64,000 nucleotides of DNA from Erythrobacter sp. YJ-T3-07 (GTDB lineage: Bacteria; Pseudomonadota; Alphaproteobacteria; Sphingomonadales; Sphingomonadaceae): the NCBI RefSeq assembly GCF_015999305.1, contig NZ_JAEAGP010000001.1:2817001-2881000 (forward strand), read 5' to 3'. The notes beneath the pieces are model-generated. The model saw only the letters and a list, made by a program, of their open reading frames with translations. It ran no database searches and was not told the DNA's origin. Made by a program: the position numbers and the translations under genes. Below are positions 45,599 through 56,016 of the stretch, in pieces (the first letter of the stretch is position 1; each line of letters opens with the position of its first letter).

Positions 45599-46051
45599 CT
45601 AAGCGGTCCTGAGATCGGTCAGGCGGCTGCGAACGCCCGCCACATTTTGCGGGCCAAGGCGCGCTTCGAGGTCCTGCTGCGTCTTGAGCCAGCGGGGATA
45701 GACCTCGCGCAGCGTCGCAATCCCCTTTTCCGTGAGGACCAGTTCTTGCGCGCGCCCTTCGTTGCCGGGCGGCTCGACATGACCCGACTTGCGCAGCTTT
45801 GCCAGATTGCGCGACAGCGTGCTCGCTTCGATGTCGAGCCATTCGCCAAGCTGCGCGATCGAGGTCGGCCGGTATTTGGCGATCGTCACCAGCAGCGTGA
45901 ATTGCGTGATCGTTATCCCGCTTCCGGCGAGCGCGCGATCATAGGACCGACCGATAACACGCGCCGTTCGCAAGGTAGGCGCGGCAAGACATCTCGACGT
46001 GATCTCGTCGAGCATCGTCCGGTCGTCCGGCGTGGTTGCTTCGTCGCTCAT
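45599..46051 (-). CDS. MarR family transcriptional regulator
   Basis: A 150-residue winged-helix regulator: GITITQFTLLVTIAKYRPTSIAQLGEWLDIEASTLSRNLAKLRKSGHVEPP (residues 48-98) is the MarR DNA-binding region, followed by the EGRAQELVLTEKG wing. It dimerises and usually responds to phenolic or lipophilic ligands. Located directly upstream of the aldehyde dehydrogenase-tautomerase pair on the same strand, which it probably controls. The start was placed at 46051 (MSDEATTPDD). Confidence 0.85.
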   Translation of the reverse strand: MSDEATTPDDRTMLDEITSRCLAAPTLRTARVIGRSYDRALAGSGITITQFTLLVTIAKYRPTSIAQLGEWLDIEASTLSRNLAKLRKSGHVEPPGNEGRAQELVLTEKGIATLREVYPRWLKTQQDLEARLGPQNVAGVRSRLTDLRTA

Positions 46052-46150
46052 CGAACCATCATCTGCTCGGCCGTGCCTCAATACCAGGCTGTTGCACAAA
46101 GCCCGGGTGGCAATGCCTCTGGATCACCGCTGGCGCAGAATAGCATGCGC

Positions 46151-46160
46151 AAACATGTAT
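46151..46160. promoter_or_regulatory. second ATACATGTT-type site upstream of marR
   Basis: AAACATGTAT on the plus strand (ATACATGTTT on the minus strand), 100 bp upstream of the marR start. It shares the core ATACATGTT with 45542-45554, supporting an autoregulated MarR circuit. Short, so the match could be chance. Confidence 0.4.
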
Positions 46161-46260
46161 GTGCAATGTCGCCGGGATGACACCAGGTTTCAGCGATCCC
46201 ACGCCGACAGCGCCTGTCACCCTATGGCAACTATGCCGAGCGATGTGCCGTCGGAGGAAG

Positions 46261-46336
46261 TGGTGCCGCTTAGGTGACTCGAACACCTGACCCCATCATT
46301 ACGAATGATGTGCTCTACCAACTGAGCTAAAGCGGC
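46261..46336 (-). tRNA. tRNA-Thr(CGT)
   Basis: A 76-nt cloverleaf with encoded CCA at 46261-46263. The acceptor arms are GCCGCTT and AAGCGGC. The anticodon stem CATCA/TGATG encloses TTCGTAA, giving anticodon CGT for ACG threonine codons. It is the last gene before the leuB stop, 32 bp away, on the same strand as the ilv-leu operon. Confidence 0.95.
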
Positions 46337-46367
46337 ATGTCGCTTGGAGGGACGCCCCTTATCCTCG

Positions 46368-47447
46368 CTATGCGGTGCCTGCAAGGGGGATGCTGGGGGC
46401 AGCATCGCGAATCCGTTCGCATACGGCCTGCGCGACCTCCTGCGTGGTCGCGTTGCCGCCGACATCGGCGGTGCTCACGCCATCGGCGAGGCATTTGGCG
46501 ACCGCGCGTTCGATCGTTGCTGCGGCCGCTTCCTCGCCCAGCGCGTGGCGCAGCAGCATTGCCGCGCTGAGGATCGCGCCGATCGGGTTCGCCTTGCCCT
46601 GCCCGGCTATATCGGGCGCGGAGCCATGAATAGGCTCGAACAGGCCGCCGTGGGTCAAGCCGAGCGAGGCCGAAGGGGCGAGGCCGATCGAACCCGCGAT
46701 CACCGACGCCTCATCGCTCAGGATGTCGCCGAACATGTTCTCGGTCAGGATCACGTCGAAGGCGGAGGGGCGCTCGATCAGCTTCATCGCCATCGCGTCG
46801 ACCAGCACGTGATCGAGTTCGACATCGGGGAACTCCGCATCGCGCAGCGCGATCACGGTCTTGCGCCACAGTCGGCTGGTCGCGAGCACGTTGGCCTTGT
46901 CGACCGAGGTCACCCGGCCATCGCGGCCGCGCGCCGCTTCAAAGGCGATGCGGGCGATCCGCTCCACCTCGCCGCGCGAATAAGCGCATTCGTCGGTGGC
47001 GTTCTCGTCGCCCTCCTGCCGCTTGCCGAAATAGATGCCTCCGGTCAGTTCGCGCACGATCAGCAGATCGGTGCCCGCGACCCGTTCCGGCTTGAGGGGC
47101 GAGAGCGCTTCGAGGCCGTCGAACAGAGTGATCGGGCGCAGGTTGGCGAAGGTGCCCAGCTCGGCACGCAGTGCCAGCAGGCCCTGCTCGGGGCGCGGGC
47201 CGCCGCCATCCCACTTGGGTCCGCCGACCGCGCCGAGGAACACGGCATCGGCAGAGAGGGAGGCGGACCTGGTTTCTTCGGGAAAGGGATCGCCATGCGC
47301 ATCGATTGCGGAGCCGCCGAAATCGTGGGTCGAGAAGGCGAGCGACAGCGCATGCTCCGCCGCGACCGCTTCGAGCACAGCGCGCGCGGCGGCAGCGACT
47401 TCGGGGCCGATCCCGTCACCGGGCAGGAGTACGATTTTATAGGTCAC
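46368..47447 (-). CDS. leuB: 3-isopropylmalate dehydrogenase
   Basis: A 359-residue NAD-dependent decarboxylating dehydrogenase, third step of leucine synthesis. LLPGDGIGPEV at the N-terminus, GAVGGPKWD (near 80), the substrate helix LRAELGTFANLRPI (near 95), SVDKANVLATSRLW, and the metal site MFGDILSDEASVI (near 245) are all present. Translation starts at a GTG overlapping the leuD stop by 4 bp (GTGA); no ATG is nearby, and the frame upstream is only antisense of leuD. Confidence 0.94.
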   Translation of the reverse strand: MTYKIVLLPGDGIGPEVAAAARAVLEAVAAEHALSLAFSTHDFGGSAIDAHGDPFPEETRSASLSADAVFLGAVGGPKWDGGGPRPEQGLLALRAELGTFANLRPITLFDGLEALSPLKPERVAGTDLLIVRELTGGIYFGKRQEGDENATDECAYSRGEVERIARIAFEAARGRDGRVTSVDKANVLATSRLWRKTVIALRDAEFPDVELDHVLVDAMAMKLIERPSAFDVILTENMFGDILSDEASVIAGSIGLAPSASLGLTHGGLFEPIHGSAPDIAGQGKANPIGAILSAAMLLRHALGEEAAAATIERAVAKCLADGVSTADVGGNATTQEVAQAVCERIRDAAPSIPLAGTA

Positions 47448-48022
47448 GCGGCGGCCTCGTATGCGGTGATCTGCGCGTCGTTCGCGAGGATGTGGCCCAG
47501 CGGATCGACCCCATCGAGCAGGCATCGGCGGGCGAAAGGCTCGACGGTGAAGCTGGCTTCGATCCCGTCTTCGGTCGTCAGAGTGCATTCCTCCAGGTCG
47601 ATCGCGATCGCGACGCCGGGGCGGTCGAGCAGCGCGGCGTGGGTCTGCGCATCGACCTCGACCGGCAGCAGGCCGTTCTTGAGCGAGTTGCTCTTGAAGA
47701 TGTCGGCAATGTCCGAGCTGACCACCGCCCGAAAGCCGTAGTCGAGCAGCGCCCAAGGCGCGTGTTCGCGCGAGGAGCCGCAGCCGAAGTTCGGCCCTGC
47801 CACCAGCACCTGACGGTCGCCCGCACCCGCCACCGGGAATGGCGAGGCGTTCTTGGGCTGATCGTCGGCGGTATAGCGCCAGTCGTAGAAGGCGTTCGCC
47901 CCCAGCCCCTCACGCGTGGTGGTGGTGAGGAAGCGCGCGGGAATGATCTGGTCGGTGTCGATATTGCTCTGGCGCACCACCAGCGTGCGCGCTTCGAGAC
48001 GCTTGAACGGATCAGGCTGCAT
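47444..48022 (-). CDS. leuD: 3-isopropylmalate dehydratase small subunit
   Basis: A 192-residue aconitase-swivel subunit. [18 protein letters not shown] near residue 16 and the active-site [15 protein letters not shown] near residue 73 are diagnostic. It pairs with LeuC to isomerise 2- to 3-isopropylmalate. Overlaps leuC by 11 bp and leuB by 4 bp. Confidence 0.95.
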   Translation of the reverse strand: MQPDPFKRLEARTLVVRQSNIDTDQIIPARFLTTTTREGLGANAFYDWRYTADDQPKNASPFPVAGAGDRQVLVAGPNFGCGSSREHAPWALLDYGFRAVVSSDIADIFKSNSLKNGLLPVEVDAQTHAALLDRPGVAIAIDLEECTLTTEDGIEASFTVEPFARRCLLDGVDPLGHILANDAQITAYEAAA

Positions 48023-49436
48023 CGCGCGCCTCCGTGCTCACATATTGCGAAGGGTCGGCGATATGGCCCGCGATGGCGCAGGCGGCGGCGGTGGCTGGCC
48101 CGGCGAGCACGGTGCGCACGCCCTTGCCCTGCCGACCGACGAAGTTGCGGTTGGAGGTCGAGACGACCAGTTCACCCGGCGCGCCCTGATCGCCGTTCAT
48201 CGCGATGCACATCGAGCAGCCGGGCAGGCGCCATTCGGCCCCTGCTTGCGTGAACACGGCGTCGAGCCCTTCGGCTTCGGCCTGCCGGCGGATCGCTTCG
48301 GAGCCGGGCACGATCAGCGCGATGACGCCCTCGGCCACTGTGCGCCCGCGCATGACCTCGGCGGCTTCGCGCAGGTCGGACAGGCGCGAATTGGTGCAGC
48401 TGCCGATGAACACCCGGTCGACCTTCGCCTCGGCAAAGGGCCGGTCGGCGGCGAAGCGCATGTATTCGGCGGCCTCGCGTTCTGAGTCATTGGCGGGCTG
48501 CGGCGCGTTGCCGGTGACCGGCGCGGCGGCATCGGGCGATACGCCATAGGTGATCATCGGACGGATCGCCGCGCCGTCGACGGTGACTTCTGTGTCGAAA
48601 CTCGCATCGGGATCGGAGGGCAGCTCGCGCCACCGCGCGACCGCTGCGTCCCAATCCTCGCCCTGCGGCGCGCGCTCGCGCCCTTCGAGATAGGCGAAGG
48701 TGGTTTCGTCCGGCGCGATCATGCCGACGCGCGCACCGGCCTCGATCGCCATGTTGCACAGGGTCATGCGGCCCTCCATCGACAGCGCCTCGACCGCTTC
48801 GCCAGCGAATTCGACCGCGTAGCCCTGCCCGCCGTCGGCACCGATCTGCGCGATCATCGCCAGCGCCATATCCTTCGCGCCGACACCGGGCGACAGCGCG
48901 CCTTCGAAGGTGATGCGCATACTCTTCGGCTTGCGCTGGAGGACGCATTGGGTTGCCAGCACATGGCCTACTTCGGTCGTGCCGATCCCGAAGGCGAGCG
49001 CGCCGAAGGCACCGTGGGTGGAGGTATGGCTGTCGCCGCACACGATCGTCTTGCCCGGCTGGGTCAGGCCCATTTCCGGGCCGATCACGTGGACGATCCC
49101 ACGCCGCGCATCGTCGAGCCCGAGCAGATCGATGCCGTACTTCGCGCAGTTCGCCTCCAGCTGGTGGACCTGCTTCTCCGCCGCCTCGGTCGCGTAGGGC
49201 AGCCGTCCGTCCGCGCCCGCAGGCAGGGTCGGCGTCGAGTGGTCAAGCGTCGCCTGCGTCAGATCGGGGCGACGGACCTGGAGCCCGCGCTCCTCCAGCA
49301 CGGCAAAGGCCTGCGGCGAGGTGACCTCGTGCACCAAGTGCAGGTCGATGAAGAGGATCGCGGGCGCGTCCTCGCTTTCGGGGACGACGACATGCGCGTC
49401 CCACAGCTTGTCGAACAGTGATCGGGGGGCAGACAT
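48012..49436 (-). CDS. leuC: 3-isopropylmalate dehydratase large subunit
   Basis: A 474-residue aconitase-family subunit. Iron-sulfur ligands: [17 protein letters not shown] (near residue 345) and [10 protein letters not shown] (near 407). [32 protein letters not shown] (near 130) is also conserved. The start at 49436 ([17 protein letters not shown]) has AAGGG upstream; an open stretch further upstream is antisense of leuA. Confidence 0.95.
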   Translation of the reverse strand: MSAPRSLFDKLWDAHVVVPESEDAPAILFIDLHLVHEVTSPQAFAVLEERGLQVRRPDLTQATLDHSTPTLPAGADGRLPYATEAAEKQVHQLEANCAKYGIDLLGLDDARRGIVHVIGPEMGLTQPGKTIVCGDSHTSTHGAFGALAFGIGTTEVGHVLATQCVLQRKPKSMRITFEGALSPGVGAKDMALAMIAQIGADGGQGYAVEFAGEAVEALSMEGRMTLCNMAIEAGARVGMIAPDETTFAYLEGRERAPQGEDWDAAVARWRELPSDPDASFDTEVTVDGAAIRPMITYGVSPDAAAPVTGNAPQPANDSEREAAEYMRFAADRPFAEAKVDRVFIGSCTNSRLSDLREAAEVMRGRTVAEGVIALIVPGSEAIRRQAEAEGLDAVFTQAGAEWRLPGCSMCIAMNGDQGAPGELVVSTSNRNFVGRQGKGVRTVLAGPATAAACAIAGHIADPSQYVSTEARDAA

Positions 49437-49446
49437 TTCGATACCC

Positions 49447-51012
49447 TTACGCCGCGTCGGCGAAGTTCGCGGCGTGGGACAGCCGCTCGTGATTGTTGAA
49501 CGCCGCCAGCAGGGCTTCGGCGGCGGCGATGACGACGTCGGTGTGCTGGCTGCGGCCCGAGATCGCCACGCCATCGACCAGCAGGCCGACTTCGATCTCC
49601 ATCTCGCGGCTGAGCTGGTGCGCATCGACGCTTTCGAGCGTGCCGTGCTTCACCTCGGCGGCGACGCAGAAGGCATCGGTCAGCGCCTCGAACGGGCCGG
49701 TGCCGTGGCCGATCGTGGTCAGCCGGCCGCGGGTGCGGTGGTCGAGCGTGACCTTGGCGGTGGGCCGGTCGTTGGCCTTGGTCCCGGTGCGCATTTCCAC
49801 CCGGACCAGCTCCCACGCGTGGCCGCGGCCGTCTTCGGCCAGCAGATCGCACAGGTCGTTGTCGGTCACTTCGCGCTTGGTATCGGCCAGCCGCTTGAAA
49901 TCGGCATAGAGCTTCTCGAACCGGTTATCGCCCAGCTCGCCCTGGCCCAGCGCTTCCAGCCGTGCGCGCAACGCGTGCTTGCCCGAGTGCTTGCCCAGCA
50001 CCAGCGCGTTGGAGGGCAGGCCGATGTCTTCCGGGCTCATGATCTCGTAGGTGCGCCGGTCGGCCAGCACGCCGTGCTGGTGGATGCCCGCCTCGTGGGC
50101 GAAGGCGTTGCGCCCGACGATCGCCTTGTTGCGTGGCGGCGCATTGCCGGTGACCTCGCCCAGCAGGCGGCTGACCGCGAAGATCTCGCGCGTCTCGACG
50201 CCGCTGGTCGCACGGTAGTGATCGGGCCGTGTCTTCAGCGCCATGACCACTTCTTCCAGCGCGCAGTTGCCCGCCCGCTCGCCGATCCCGTTGATCGTGC
50301 ATTCTACCTGCCCCGCACCACCGCGCACGGCGGCGAGGCTGTTGGCCACCGCCATGCCCAGGTCGTTATGGTTGTGGGTGGAGAAGACGACATGATGGGG
50401 CCGCGCGACATTGGCGGTCAGATCCGCGAACAGCGCGTAGATTTCTTCCGGCGAGGTATATCCCACCGTGTCGGGCACGTTGAGCACGTCGGCCCCCGCG
50501 GCAGCAGCGCATTCCAGCGCTTCCTTCAGGAACGCGGGATCGGTGCGCAGCGCGTCTTCGGCGGAGAACTCGATCTCGGTGAAGCGGCCCTTGGCCATCT
50601 TGATCGCACGCTCGATCGTGGCGAGCGCTTCGGGCTTTTCCATCCGGTGCTTGGCCGCCAGATGCAGGTCGCTGGTGCCGAAGAACAGGTGCAGGCGGCT
50701 GCGCTTGGCCGGCCCCAGCGCGCGTTCGGCGGCGATGATGTCGCCCTCCATCGCGCGCGAGAGCGAACACAGCATCGGCGCATCGGGCAGATAGCCGATC
50801 TCGCTGGCGATCGCGTGTATCGCCTCGGCATCGCCGGGGGAGGCGGCGGCGAAGCCGACCTCCATCACATCCACCTTCAGCTTGCGCAGCGCATGCGCCA
50901 GCTTCAGCTTCTGCGCGGTGTTCATCGAGAAGCCGGGCGCCTGCTCCCCATCGCGCAGCGACGTGTCGAAAATTGCGATCTGGCGCGGCTGCGCCTCATC
51001 CGTTTGCGACAT
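49447..51012 (-). CDS. leuA: 2-isopropylmalate synthase
   Basis: A 521-residue enzyme condensing acetyl-CoA with 2-ketoisovalerate, first committed step of leucine synthesis. Catalytic motif [17 protein letters not shown] (near residue 13), metal site [40 protein letters not shown] (near 206). The C-terminal leucine-feedback domain (from about 395) is complete. It overlaps the ACT-subunit gene by 17 bp. Confidence 0.95.
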   Translation of the reverse strand: MSQTDEAQPRQIAIFDTSLRDGEQAPGFSMNTAQKLKLAHALRKLKVDVMEVGFAAASPGDAEAIHAIASEIGYLPDAPMLCSLSRAMEGDIIAAERALGPAKRSRLHLFFGTSDLHLAAKHRMEKPEALATIERAIKMAKGRFTEIEFSAEDALRTDPAFLKEALECAAAAGADVLNVPDTVGYTSPEEIYALFADLTANVARPHHVVFSTHNHNDLGMAVANSLAAVRGGAGQVECTINGIGERAGNCALEEVVMALKTRPDHYRATSGVETREIFAVSRLLGEVTGNAPPRNKAIVGRNAFAHEAGIHQHGVLADRRTYEIMSPEDIGLPSNALVLGKHSGKHALRARLEALGQGELGDNRFEKLYADFKRLADTKREVTDNDLCDLLAEDGRGHAWELVRVEMRTGTKANDRPTAKVTLDHRTRGRLTTIGHGTGPFEALTDAFCVAAEVKHGTLESVDAHQLSREMEIEVGLLVDGVAISGRSQHTDVVIAAAEALLAAFNNHERLSHAANFADAA

Positions 51013-51289
51013 GGACGACCTCCGCTACGCGCGTGTCATTGCTCAGGTGGATGGCGTTCTCGACCGCGTAAACCCGGTCCAGCTGGCGCAGCAGCGTGTC
51101 GATCCTGCGCGACGGGTCCATCGGCGCGAGCGCGAGGGTCATCACCGCGCGGTCCCCGTCGCTGCCCATCTGCATGGAGCGGACGGAGAAACCGCGCGCC
51201 TCGATCACGCCGAGCGTCCGGCGAAGCGCGCCTTCCTCGCACGCGAATTCGATGCGGATATGCTCAAGGCTCGGGGTGTTACGCGTCAT
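50996..51289 (-). CDS. acetolactate synthase small (ACT) subunit, short type
   Basis: A 97-residue protein consisting of a single ACT domain (IRIEFACEEGALRRTLGVIEARGFSVRSMQMG). Usual IlvN/IlvH regulatory subunits are about 160 residues with a second domain; this one is the size of enterobacterial IlvM. Its place between the large subunit and leuA makes it the regulatory partner of the adjacent acetolactate synthase. It overlaps both neighbours (11 and 17 bp). Confidence 0.82.
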   Translation of the reverse strand: MTRNTPSLEHIRIEFACEEGALRRTLGVIEARGFSVRSMQMGSDGDRAVMTLALAPMDPSRRIDTLLRQLDRVYAVENAIHLSNDTRVAEVVHVANG

Positions 51290-52997
51290 GGCGCTTCTCC
51301 ATCATTTCTGCATTCGATTTGCCCGGCGGCACCAGCGGCCAGACGTTTTCTTCCGGGTCGATCCGGACATGGGCGAGGATCGGGCCGCGTGCGTTGATCA
51401 GGCGGTCGATCGCCCCGTCCACTTCCTCGCGGCGCTCGATCCCGAAGGCTTCGATGCCGAAGGCGTTGGCGACTTCGACGAAGTCGGGATTGTCGGACAG
51501 GTCGACCTCCGAATAATTCCCGTCGAAGAACAGCTCCTGCCACTGGCGCACCAAGCCCAGCATCGCATTGTCGAGCAGCAGGATCTTCACCGGGATCTGG
51601 TACCGGCGCAGGGTCGCCAGTTCCTGGATGTTCATCTGGAAGCCCCCGTCTCCGCAGACCGCGAAGACGTGCGAATCGGGCTCGGCCAGCTTGGCGCCGA
51701 TCGCTGCGGGCAGGCCGAAGCCCATCGCGCCCAGCCCGCCGCTGGTCAGATGCGCCTGCGGGCGCGAGAAGCGGCAGTGCTGGGCGACCCACATCTGGTG
51801 CTGGCCGACATCGCAAGCGACGACGAAATCGTCGCCGACCCGCTCCGACAGGGTCTTGAGCATCGCGGGCGCATAGATCCCGTTGCCCGGCGCATCATAG
51901 CGCGGGGCGTGCTTTTCGCGGGTCTCGGCGGTGGAGCGGGTCCACGCGTCGATCTCGCCCTTCTCGAAGTCGATCGTGGCGAGGCTCGCCTTCAGATTGC
52001 CGCACACCGCCGCATGGGCGAAGCGCAGCTTGCCCAGTTCGGCGGCATCGACATCGATGTGGACGACCGAGGCATGCGGCGCGAATTCGGCCAGCTTGCC
52101 GGTCGCCCGGTCATCGAACCGCGCGCCCAGCACGATCAGCAGGTCGCATTCCTGCACCGCCATGTTCGCAGGCCGGTGGCCGTGCATGCCCAGCATGCCC
52201 AGCATCGCCGGGTGTTCGGGCGGCAACACGCCCAGGCCCTGCAGCGTCGCGACCGCGGGGATGCCGCTTTCCTCCACGATCCGACGGACCATCTCGCTGG
52301 CATTGGCGCGCGCGACGCCGCCGCCCAGATAGAACAGCGGCTTCTTCGCGTGGGCGATCAGGCGCTCTGCCTCGGCAATCGATTCGGATGTGGGTGCGGG
52401 CAGGATATTGGCTTCGGGCCGTCGCAGCGCGCCGGGTTCGCACACCGCCTGCTGCACGTCCTTGGGCAGGTCGACCAGCACCGGGCCGGGGCGGCCCCCT
52501 TCTGCAATGGCGAAGGCTTCCGCCATGGCCGAGGGAATATCCTCGGGCCGGCGAACGATGATCGAATGCTTCACGATCGGCATGGTCATGCCGAAGATGT
52601 CGGTTTCCTGAAACGCGTCGGTGCCCATCAGCGTCTGCGGGACCTGCCCGGTGATCGCCACCATCGGGACCGAGTCCAGATAGGCATTGGCGATCCCGGT
52701 TATCAGGTTGGTCGCGCCCGGGCCCGAGGTCGCCAGGCACACGCCCGCGCGGCCCGTAATCCGGCCATAGGCATCCGCAGCGAAGGCGGCGGCTTGTTCG
52801 TGCCGGACAAGAATGTGCCGCGTGGTGCCCTGCGGCAGCGCGTCATACACGGGCATGATCGCGCCGCCGGGATAGCCGAACACGCAATCGACGCCGAGCG
52901 CGGCCAGCGTATCGACTACCAGCTGCGCACCCGTGCGGGTGGCAGGCTGGCTTTGCGGACTGTGCATGGGCTGTGTCATGGTGTTCATGGCTTTCAC
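51279..52997 (-). CDS. ilvB: acetolactate synthase large subunit
   Basis: A 572-residue thiamine-diphosphate enzyme, first shared step of valine, leucine and isoleucine synthesis. GVDCVFGYPGGAIMPVYDAL (near 34), VRHEQAAAFAADAYGR with the catalytic glutamate (near 60), and the ThDP motif GDGGFQMNIQELATLRRY (near 452) are intact. It could equally be called ilvG because of its IlvM-like partner. Possible starts are a GTG at 52997 and ATGs at 52988 and 52979; none has a strong ribosome-binding site. Confidence 0.93.
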   Translation of the reverse strand: MKAMNTMTQPMHSPQSQPATRTGAQLVVDTLAALGVDCVFGYPGGAIMPVYDALPQGTTRHILVRHEQAAAFAADAYGRITGRAGVCLATSGPGATNLITGIANAYLDSVPMVAITGQVPQTLMGTDAFQETDIFGMTMPIVKHSIIVRRPEDIPSAMAEAFAIAEGGRPGPVLVDLPKDVQQAVCEPGALRRPEANILPAPTSESIAEAERLIAHAKKPLFYLGGGVARANASEMVRRIVEESGIPAVATLQGLGVLPPEHPAMLGMLGMHGHRPANMAVQECDLLIVLGARFDDRATGKLAEFAPHASVVHIDVDAAELGKLRFAHAAVCGNLKASLATIDFEKGEIDAWTRSTAETREKHAPRYDAPGNGIYAPAMLKTLSERVGDDFVVACDVGQHQMWVAQHCRFSRPQAHLTSGGLGAMGFGLPAAIGAKLAEPDSHVFAVCGDGGFQMNIQELATLRRYQIPVKILLLDNAMLGLVRQWQELFFDGNYSEVDLSDNPDFVEVANAFGIEAFGIERREEVDGAIDRLINARGPILAHVRIDPEENVWPLVPPGKSNAEMMEKRHDA

Positions 52998-53013
52998 TTG
53001 GGCAAAGGCGCGC

Positions 53014-54045
53014 TTACGCGGCCTTCTGCTCCTTCTTCTTCTCGTCGGACTGCAGCCACGACATCAGGCCGCGCAGTTCCTTGCCGGTGGCTTCGATCGG
53101 GTGAGACAGATCGGCGGCCTGCATCTCGTCGTACTTCTTCTTTCCGGCCTCGTTCTCGGCGATCCAGTTGCGCGCGAAAGTGCCGTCCTGAATGTCGGTC
53201 AGCACGTCCTTCATCCGCGCGCGCGTCTCGTCGTTGATGACCCGCGGGCCCGAGACGAGATCACCGTAGATCGCGGTTTCGGAGACGAATTCGTGCATCT
53301 TCTCGAACCCGCCTTCGTACAGCAGGTCGACGATCAGCTTGAGCTCGTGCAGGCACTCGTAATAGGCGATTTCGGGCTGGTAGCCGGCGTTCACCAGCGT
53401 ATCGAAGCCGGCTGCAACCAGTTCGGTCGCGCCGCCGCACAGCACCGCCTGTTCGCCGAACAGGTCGGTCTCGGTTTCCTCGCGGAAGCTCGTTTCGAGC
53501 GCGCCTGCGGTGGTCCCGCCGATCAGGCTGGCATAGGCCAGCGCCCGGTCGCGCGCTTCGCCGGTCGCGTCCTGGCGCACCGCGAACAGGCAGGGCACGC
53601 CGGCACCCCGCTCGTATTCGCGGCGCACCAGGTCTCCCGGTCCCTTGGGGGCGACCAGGATCACGTCGATTCCGGCGGCGGGCTGGATGCGTTCGTAGAG
53701 CACGGTGAAGCCATGCGCGACGAGGACGGCGTCGCCCGGCTCTAGGTTGGGCGCGATTTCGGAAGCGAAGATCGTCTCGTGGCTCAGGTCGGGCGTCAGC
53801 AGCGCGACCAGCGATGCGGCCTTGGCCGCTTCGGCGACGGGCATCACGGTGAGGCCGTCTGCGCGCGCCTTGGCTGCGGTGGGCGAACCGTCGCGCAGGC
53901 CCACGATGACCTCGCAGCCAGAATCCTTCAGGTTCATCGCGTGGGCGCGGCCCTGGCTGCCATAGCCGATGATGGCGACGGGCTTGCCGCGCACCAGTTC
54001 GGGATTCGCATCTTCGTCGGTGTAGACCTTGATCGTCTTGGGCAT
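53014..54045 (-). CDS. ilvC: ketol-acid reductoisomerase
   Basis: A 343-residue class I enzyme. It isomerises and reduces acetolactate with NADPH and Mg2+. The N-terminal Rossmann motif [19 protein letters not shown] (near 25) and the C-terminal knotted domain with [17 protein letters not shown] (near 224) are typical. It lies 16 bp before ilvB and 12 bp after ilvD. Confidence 0.96.
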   Translation of the reverse strand: MPKTIKVYTDEDANPELVRGKPVAIIGYGSQGRAHAMNLKDSGCEVIVGLRDGSPTAAKARADGLTVMPVAEAAKAASLVALLTPDLSHETIFASEIAPNLEPGDAVLVAHGFTVLYERIQPAAGIDVILVAPKGPGDLVRREYERGAGVPCLFAVRQDATGEARDRALAYASLIGGTTAGALETSFREETETDLFGEQAVLCGGATELVAAGFDTLVNAGYQPEIAYYECLHELKLIVDLLYEGGFEKMHEFVSETAIYGDLVSGPRVINDETRARMKDVLTDIQDGTFARNWIAENEAGKKKYDEMQAADLSHPIEATGKELRGLMSWLQSDEKKKEQKAA

Positions 54046-54057
54046 GGTATCAGTCCT

Positions 54058-55734
54058 TCACTCGGTAACAGGTGGAATGGTGGTTGCGCCGTAGGCGGCG
54101 GACGAGACGAGGCGGGCGTATTTGTCGAACACCCCGCCCATGGAGTTTGGCGGTCTGGGCGTGTGCGCCGCGCGGCGGACATCCCAGTCGATATCGGCGT
54201 CGATCCGGCGAGTTTCCGCGTCGATGCGGATGATGTCGCCTTCCTCGACCAGGGCGATCGGGCCGCCCTTGGCCGCTTCGGGAGAGCAGTGGCCGATCAC
54301 GAAGCCGTGGCTCGCGCCGGAGAAGCGCCCGTCGGTAATCAGCGCGACCTTGCCGGCGAGGCCCTGCCCTGCGAGCGCGGCGGTCACCGCCAGCATCTCG
54401 CGCATACCGGGCCCGCCCGAGGGGCCTTCGTAGCGGATGATGACGACATCGCCCGCCTGGATCTGGTTGGCGTTGACCGCCGCGAAGCAGGCTTCCTCGC
54501 CCTCGAACACCTTGGCCGGGCCTTCGAACGAGGCCGCGCCGTAACCGGCGGTCTTCAGCACCGCGCCTTCGGGCGCGATGTCGCCGTAGAGGATGCTGAG
54601 GCCACCGGTCGCCTTGACCGGGTCGGCAGGCGATTTGACCACCTGCTGCCCCGGCGTTTCCTCGGCGCGGGCCAGTTCGGCAAACAGGCTGTCGCCCGTC
54701 ACCGTGGGGGTGTCTTCCAGCATCCCGGCGTCCGCCAGCCGCTTGCCGAACAGCGGAACGCCGCCCGCCGCGTAGAGATCGCGCGCTAGGAAACGCCCGC
54801 CGGGCTTCAGGTCGGTGATGACTGGCACGCTGCGCGACAATTCGTCGAACGTCTCGATCGGGAAGGCAAAGCCCGCCTCCGCCGCGATCGCGGGCAGGTG
54901 GAGCACGGCGTTGGTCGAGCCGCCGCTCGCCACCACCGCGGTCGCCGCGTTGCGGATCGACGCAGGGGTCAGGAAGGTGCGTGCCGAGGTGTCTTCCTTG
55001 GCCAGCTTCGCCGCCAGCCGACCGCAACGCGCCGCCTCAACCTTTTTAGCCGCATTGGTCGCGGGCGGATCGCCCGAACCCATCGGCGAAATGCCCATCA
55101 TCGCCAGCGCCATCGCCATGGTGTTCGCGGTGAACTGCCCGCCGCACGCACCCGCGCCGGGGCATGCCGCACGCTCGACCTTGTCGAGCTCGGCATCGCT
55201 CATGTCGCCTTTGGCATGCGCACCGACCGCCTCGAACACGTCCTGGATCGACAGGTCGCGACCGTCCATCTGGCCGGGCATGATCGTACCGCCGTAGAAA
55301 ACCAGCCCCGGAATATCGAGCCGGGCCAGCGCCATCGCGGCGGCGGGGATGGTCTTGTCGCAGCCGACCAGAATGATCGCTGCGTCCAGCGAATGCCCCT
55401 TCACGGCCAGTTCGATCGAATCGGCGATGATCTCGCGGCTGATCAGCGAGGCACGCATGCCCTCGCCGCCCATGGTGATCCCGTCGGACACGACGATGGT
55501 GTTGAAGTCGACCGGGGTCGCGCCGTTTTCGCGCAGGCCTTGGCGGATCGGCTCGGCCAGATCGGCCAGGTGCATGTTGCACGGCGTCACCGTGGACCAG
55601 GTATTGACGACCGCAACCATGGGCTGCGCCATCTGTTCGTCGGTGAAGCCCGCACCGCGCAGCATGGCGCGTGCAGGTGCCTTGGCGGCACCCTTGGTGA
55701 TCGCGTCGGAGCGTTTGGAAGTTATCTCAGTCAT
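54058..55734 (-). CDS. ilvD: dihydroxy-acid dehydratase
   Basis: A 558-residue iron-sulfur dehydratase for the fourth branched-chain step. Cluster cysteines: [12 protein letters not shown] (near 50), [13 protein letters not shown] (near 117) and [16 protein letters not shown] (near 190); [16 protein letters not shown] lies near 468. The start at 55734 ([10 protein letters not shown]) has AAGGGATC upstream. It is the first structural gene after the attenuator. Confidence 0.95.
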   Translation of the reverse strand: MTEITSKRSDAITKGAAKAPARAMLRGAGFTDEQMAQPMVAVVNTWSTVTPCNMHLADLAEPIRQGLRENGATPVDFNTIVVSDGITMGGEGMRASLISREIIADSIELAVKGHSLDAAIILVGCDKTIPAAAMALARLDIPGLVFYGGTIMPGQMDGRDLSIQDVFEAVGAHAKGDMSDAELDKVERAACPGAGACGGQFTANTMAMALAMMGISPMGSGDPPATNAAKKVEAARCGRLAAKLAKEDTSARTFLTPASIRNAATAVVASGGSTNAVLHLPAIAAEAGFAFPIETFDELSRSVPVITDLKPGGRFLARDLYAAGGVPLFGKRLADAGMLEDTPTVTGDSLFAELARAEETPGQQVVKSPADPVKATGGLSILYGDIAPEGAVLKTAGYGAASFEGPAKVFEGEEACFAAVNANQIQAGDVVIIRYEGPSGGPGMREMLAVTAALAGQGLAGKVALITDGRFSGASHGFVIGHCSPEAAKGGPIALVEEGDIIRIDAETRRIDADIDWDVRRAAHTPRPPNSMGGVFDKYARLVSSAAYGATTIPPVTE

Positions 55735-55759
55735 CACGTTGATCCCTTGACGGACCCAA

Positions 55760-55796
55760 TAAAAAACCCCGCTTTCCTGTTCGGAGAGCGGGGTTC
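55760..55796 (-). terminator. attenuator terminator of the ilv-leu operon
   Basis: On the minus strand AACCCCGCT (55795-55787) pairs with AGCGGGGTT (55773-55765), followed by a U-rich tail from 55766 to 55761. It lies between the leader peptide and ilvD. AGCGGGG in the leader coding region (55843-55837) is complementary to its 5' arm and can act as the antiterminator. An 8-bp inverted repeat GACGGACC/GGTCCGTC (55801-55808 and 55750-55757) encloses the hairpin. Confidence 0.88.
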
Positions 55797-55817
55797 GAGA
55801 GGTCCGTCTGGCTAAGC

Positions 55818-55940
55818 CTAGCCGATGGGCACTCCCCCCCGCTGAATAAGAAGTACAAGGAAAATAACGAGGAGCAGCGCGAGACCCTGCGCAAACAGCA
55901 CAGTCTCGTCGGCAGTACGGATGGCGGCCACGGCCTTCAT
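55818..55940 (-). CDS. branched-chain leader peptide (attenuator)
   Basis: A 40-codon open frame, [19 protein letters not shown]..., containing the run [13 protein letters not shown] just before its end (residues 20-32). Such clusters of leucine, valine and isoleucine codons are the hallmark of ilv leader peptides. GAGGAACGACGA precedes the ATG. The leader ends 22 bp before the terminator hairpin. When charged branched-chain tRNAs are scarce, the ribosome stalls in this run, leaving the following AGCGGGG free to form the antiterminator. Confidence 0.88.
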   Translation of the reverse strand: MKAVAAIRTADETVLFAQGLALLLVIFLVLLIQRGGVPIG

Positions 55941-55986
55941 TCGTCGTTCCTCGCATGCGCAGCACGATTGCTGCGGTGGCGAGCGG

Positions 55987-56016
55987 TTTATAACATCAAA
56001 GCTTAATGGCAAGCAA
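55987..56016 (-). promoter_or_regulatory. candidate sigma-70 promoter of the ilv-leu operon
   Basis: Minus strand: -35 TTGCTT (56016-56011), 17-bp spacer, -10 TTATAA (55993-55988). It lies about 50 bp upstream of the leader-peptide ATG and is the only AT-rich segment there. Confidence 0.6.
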
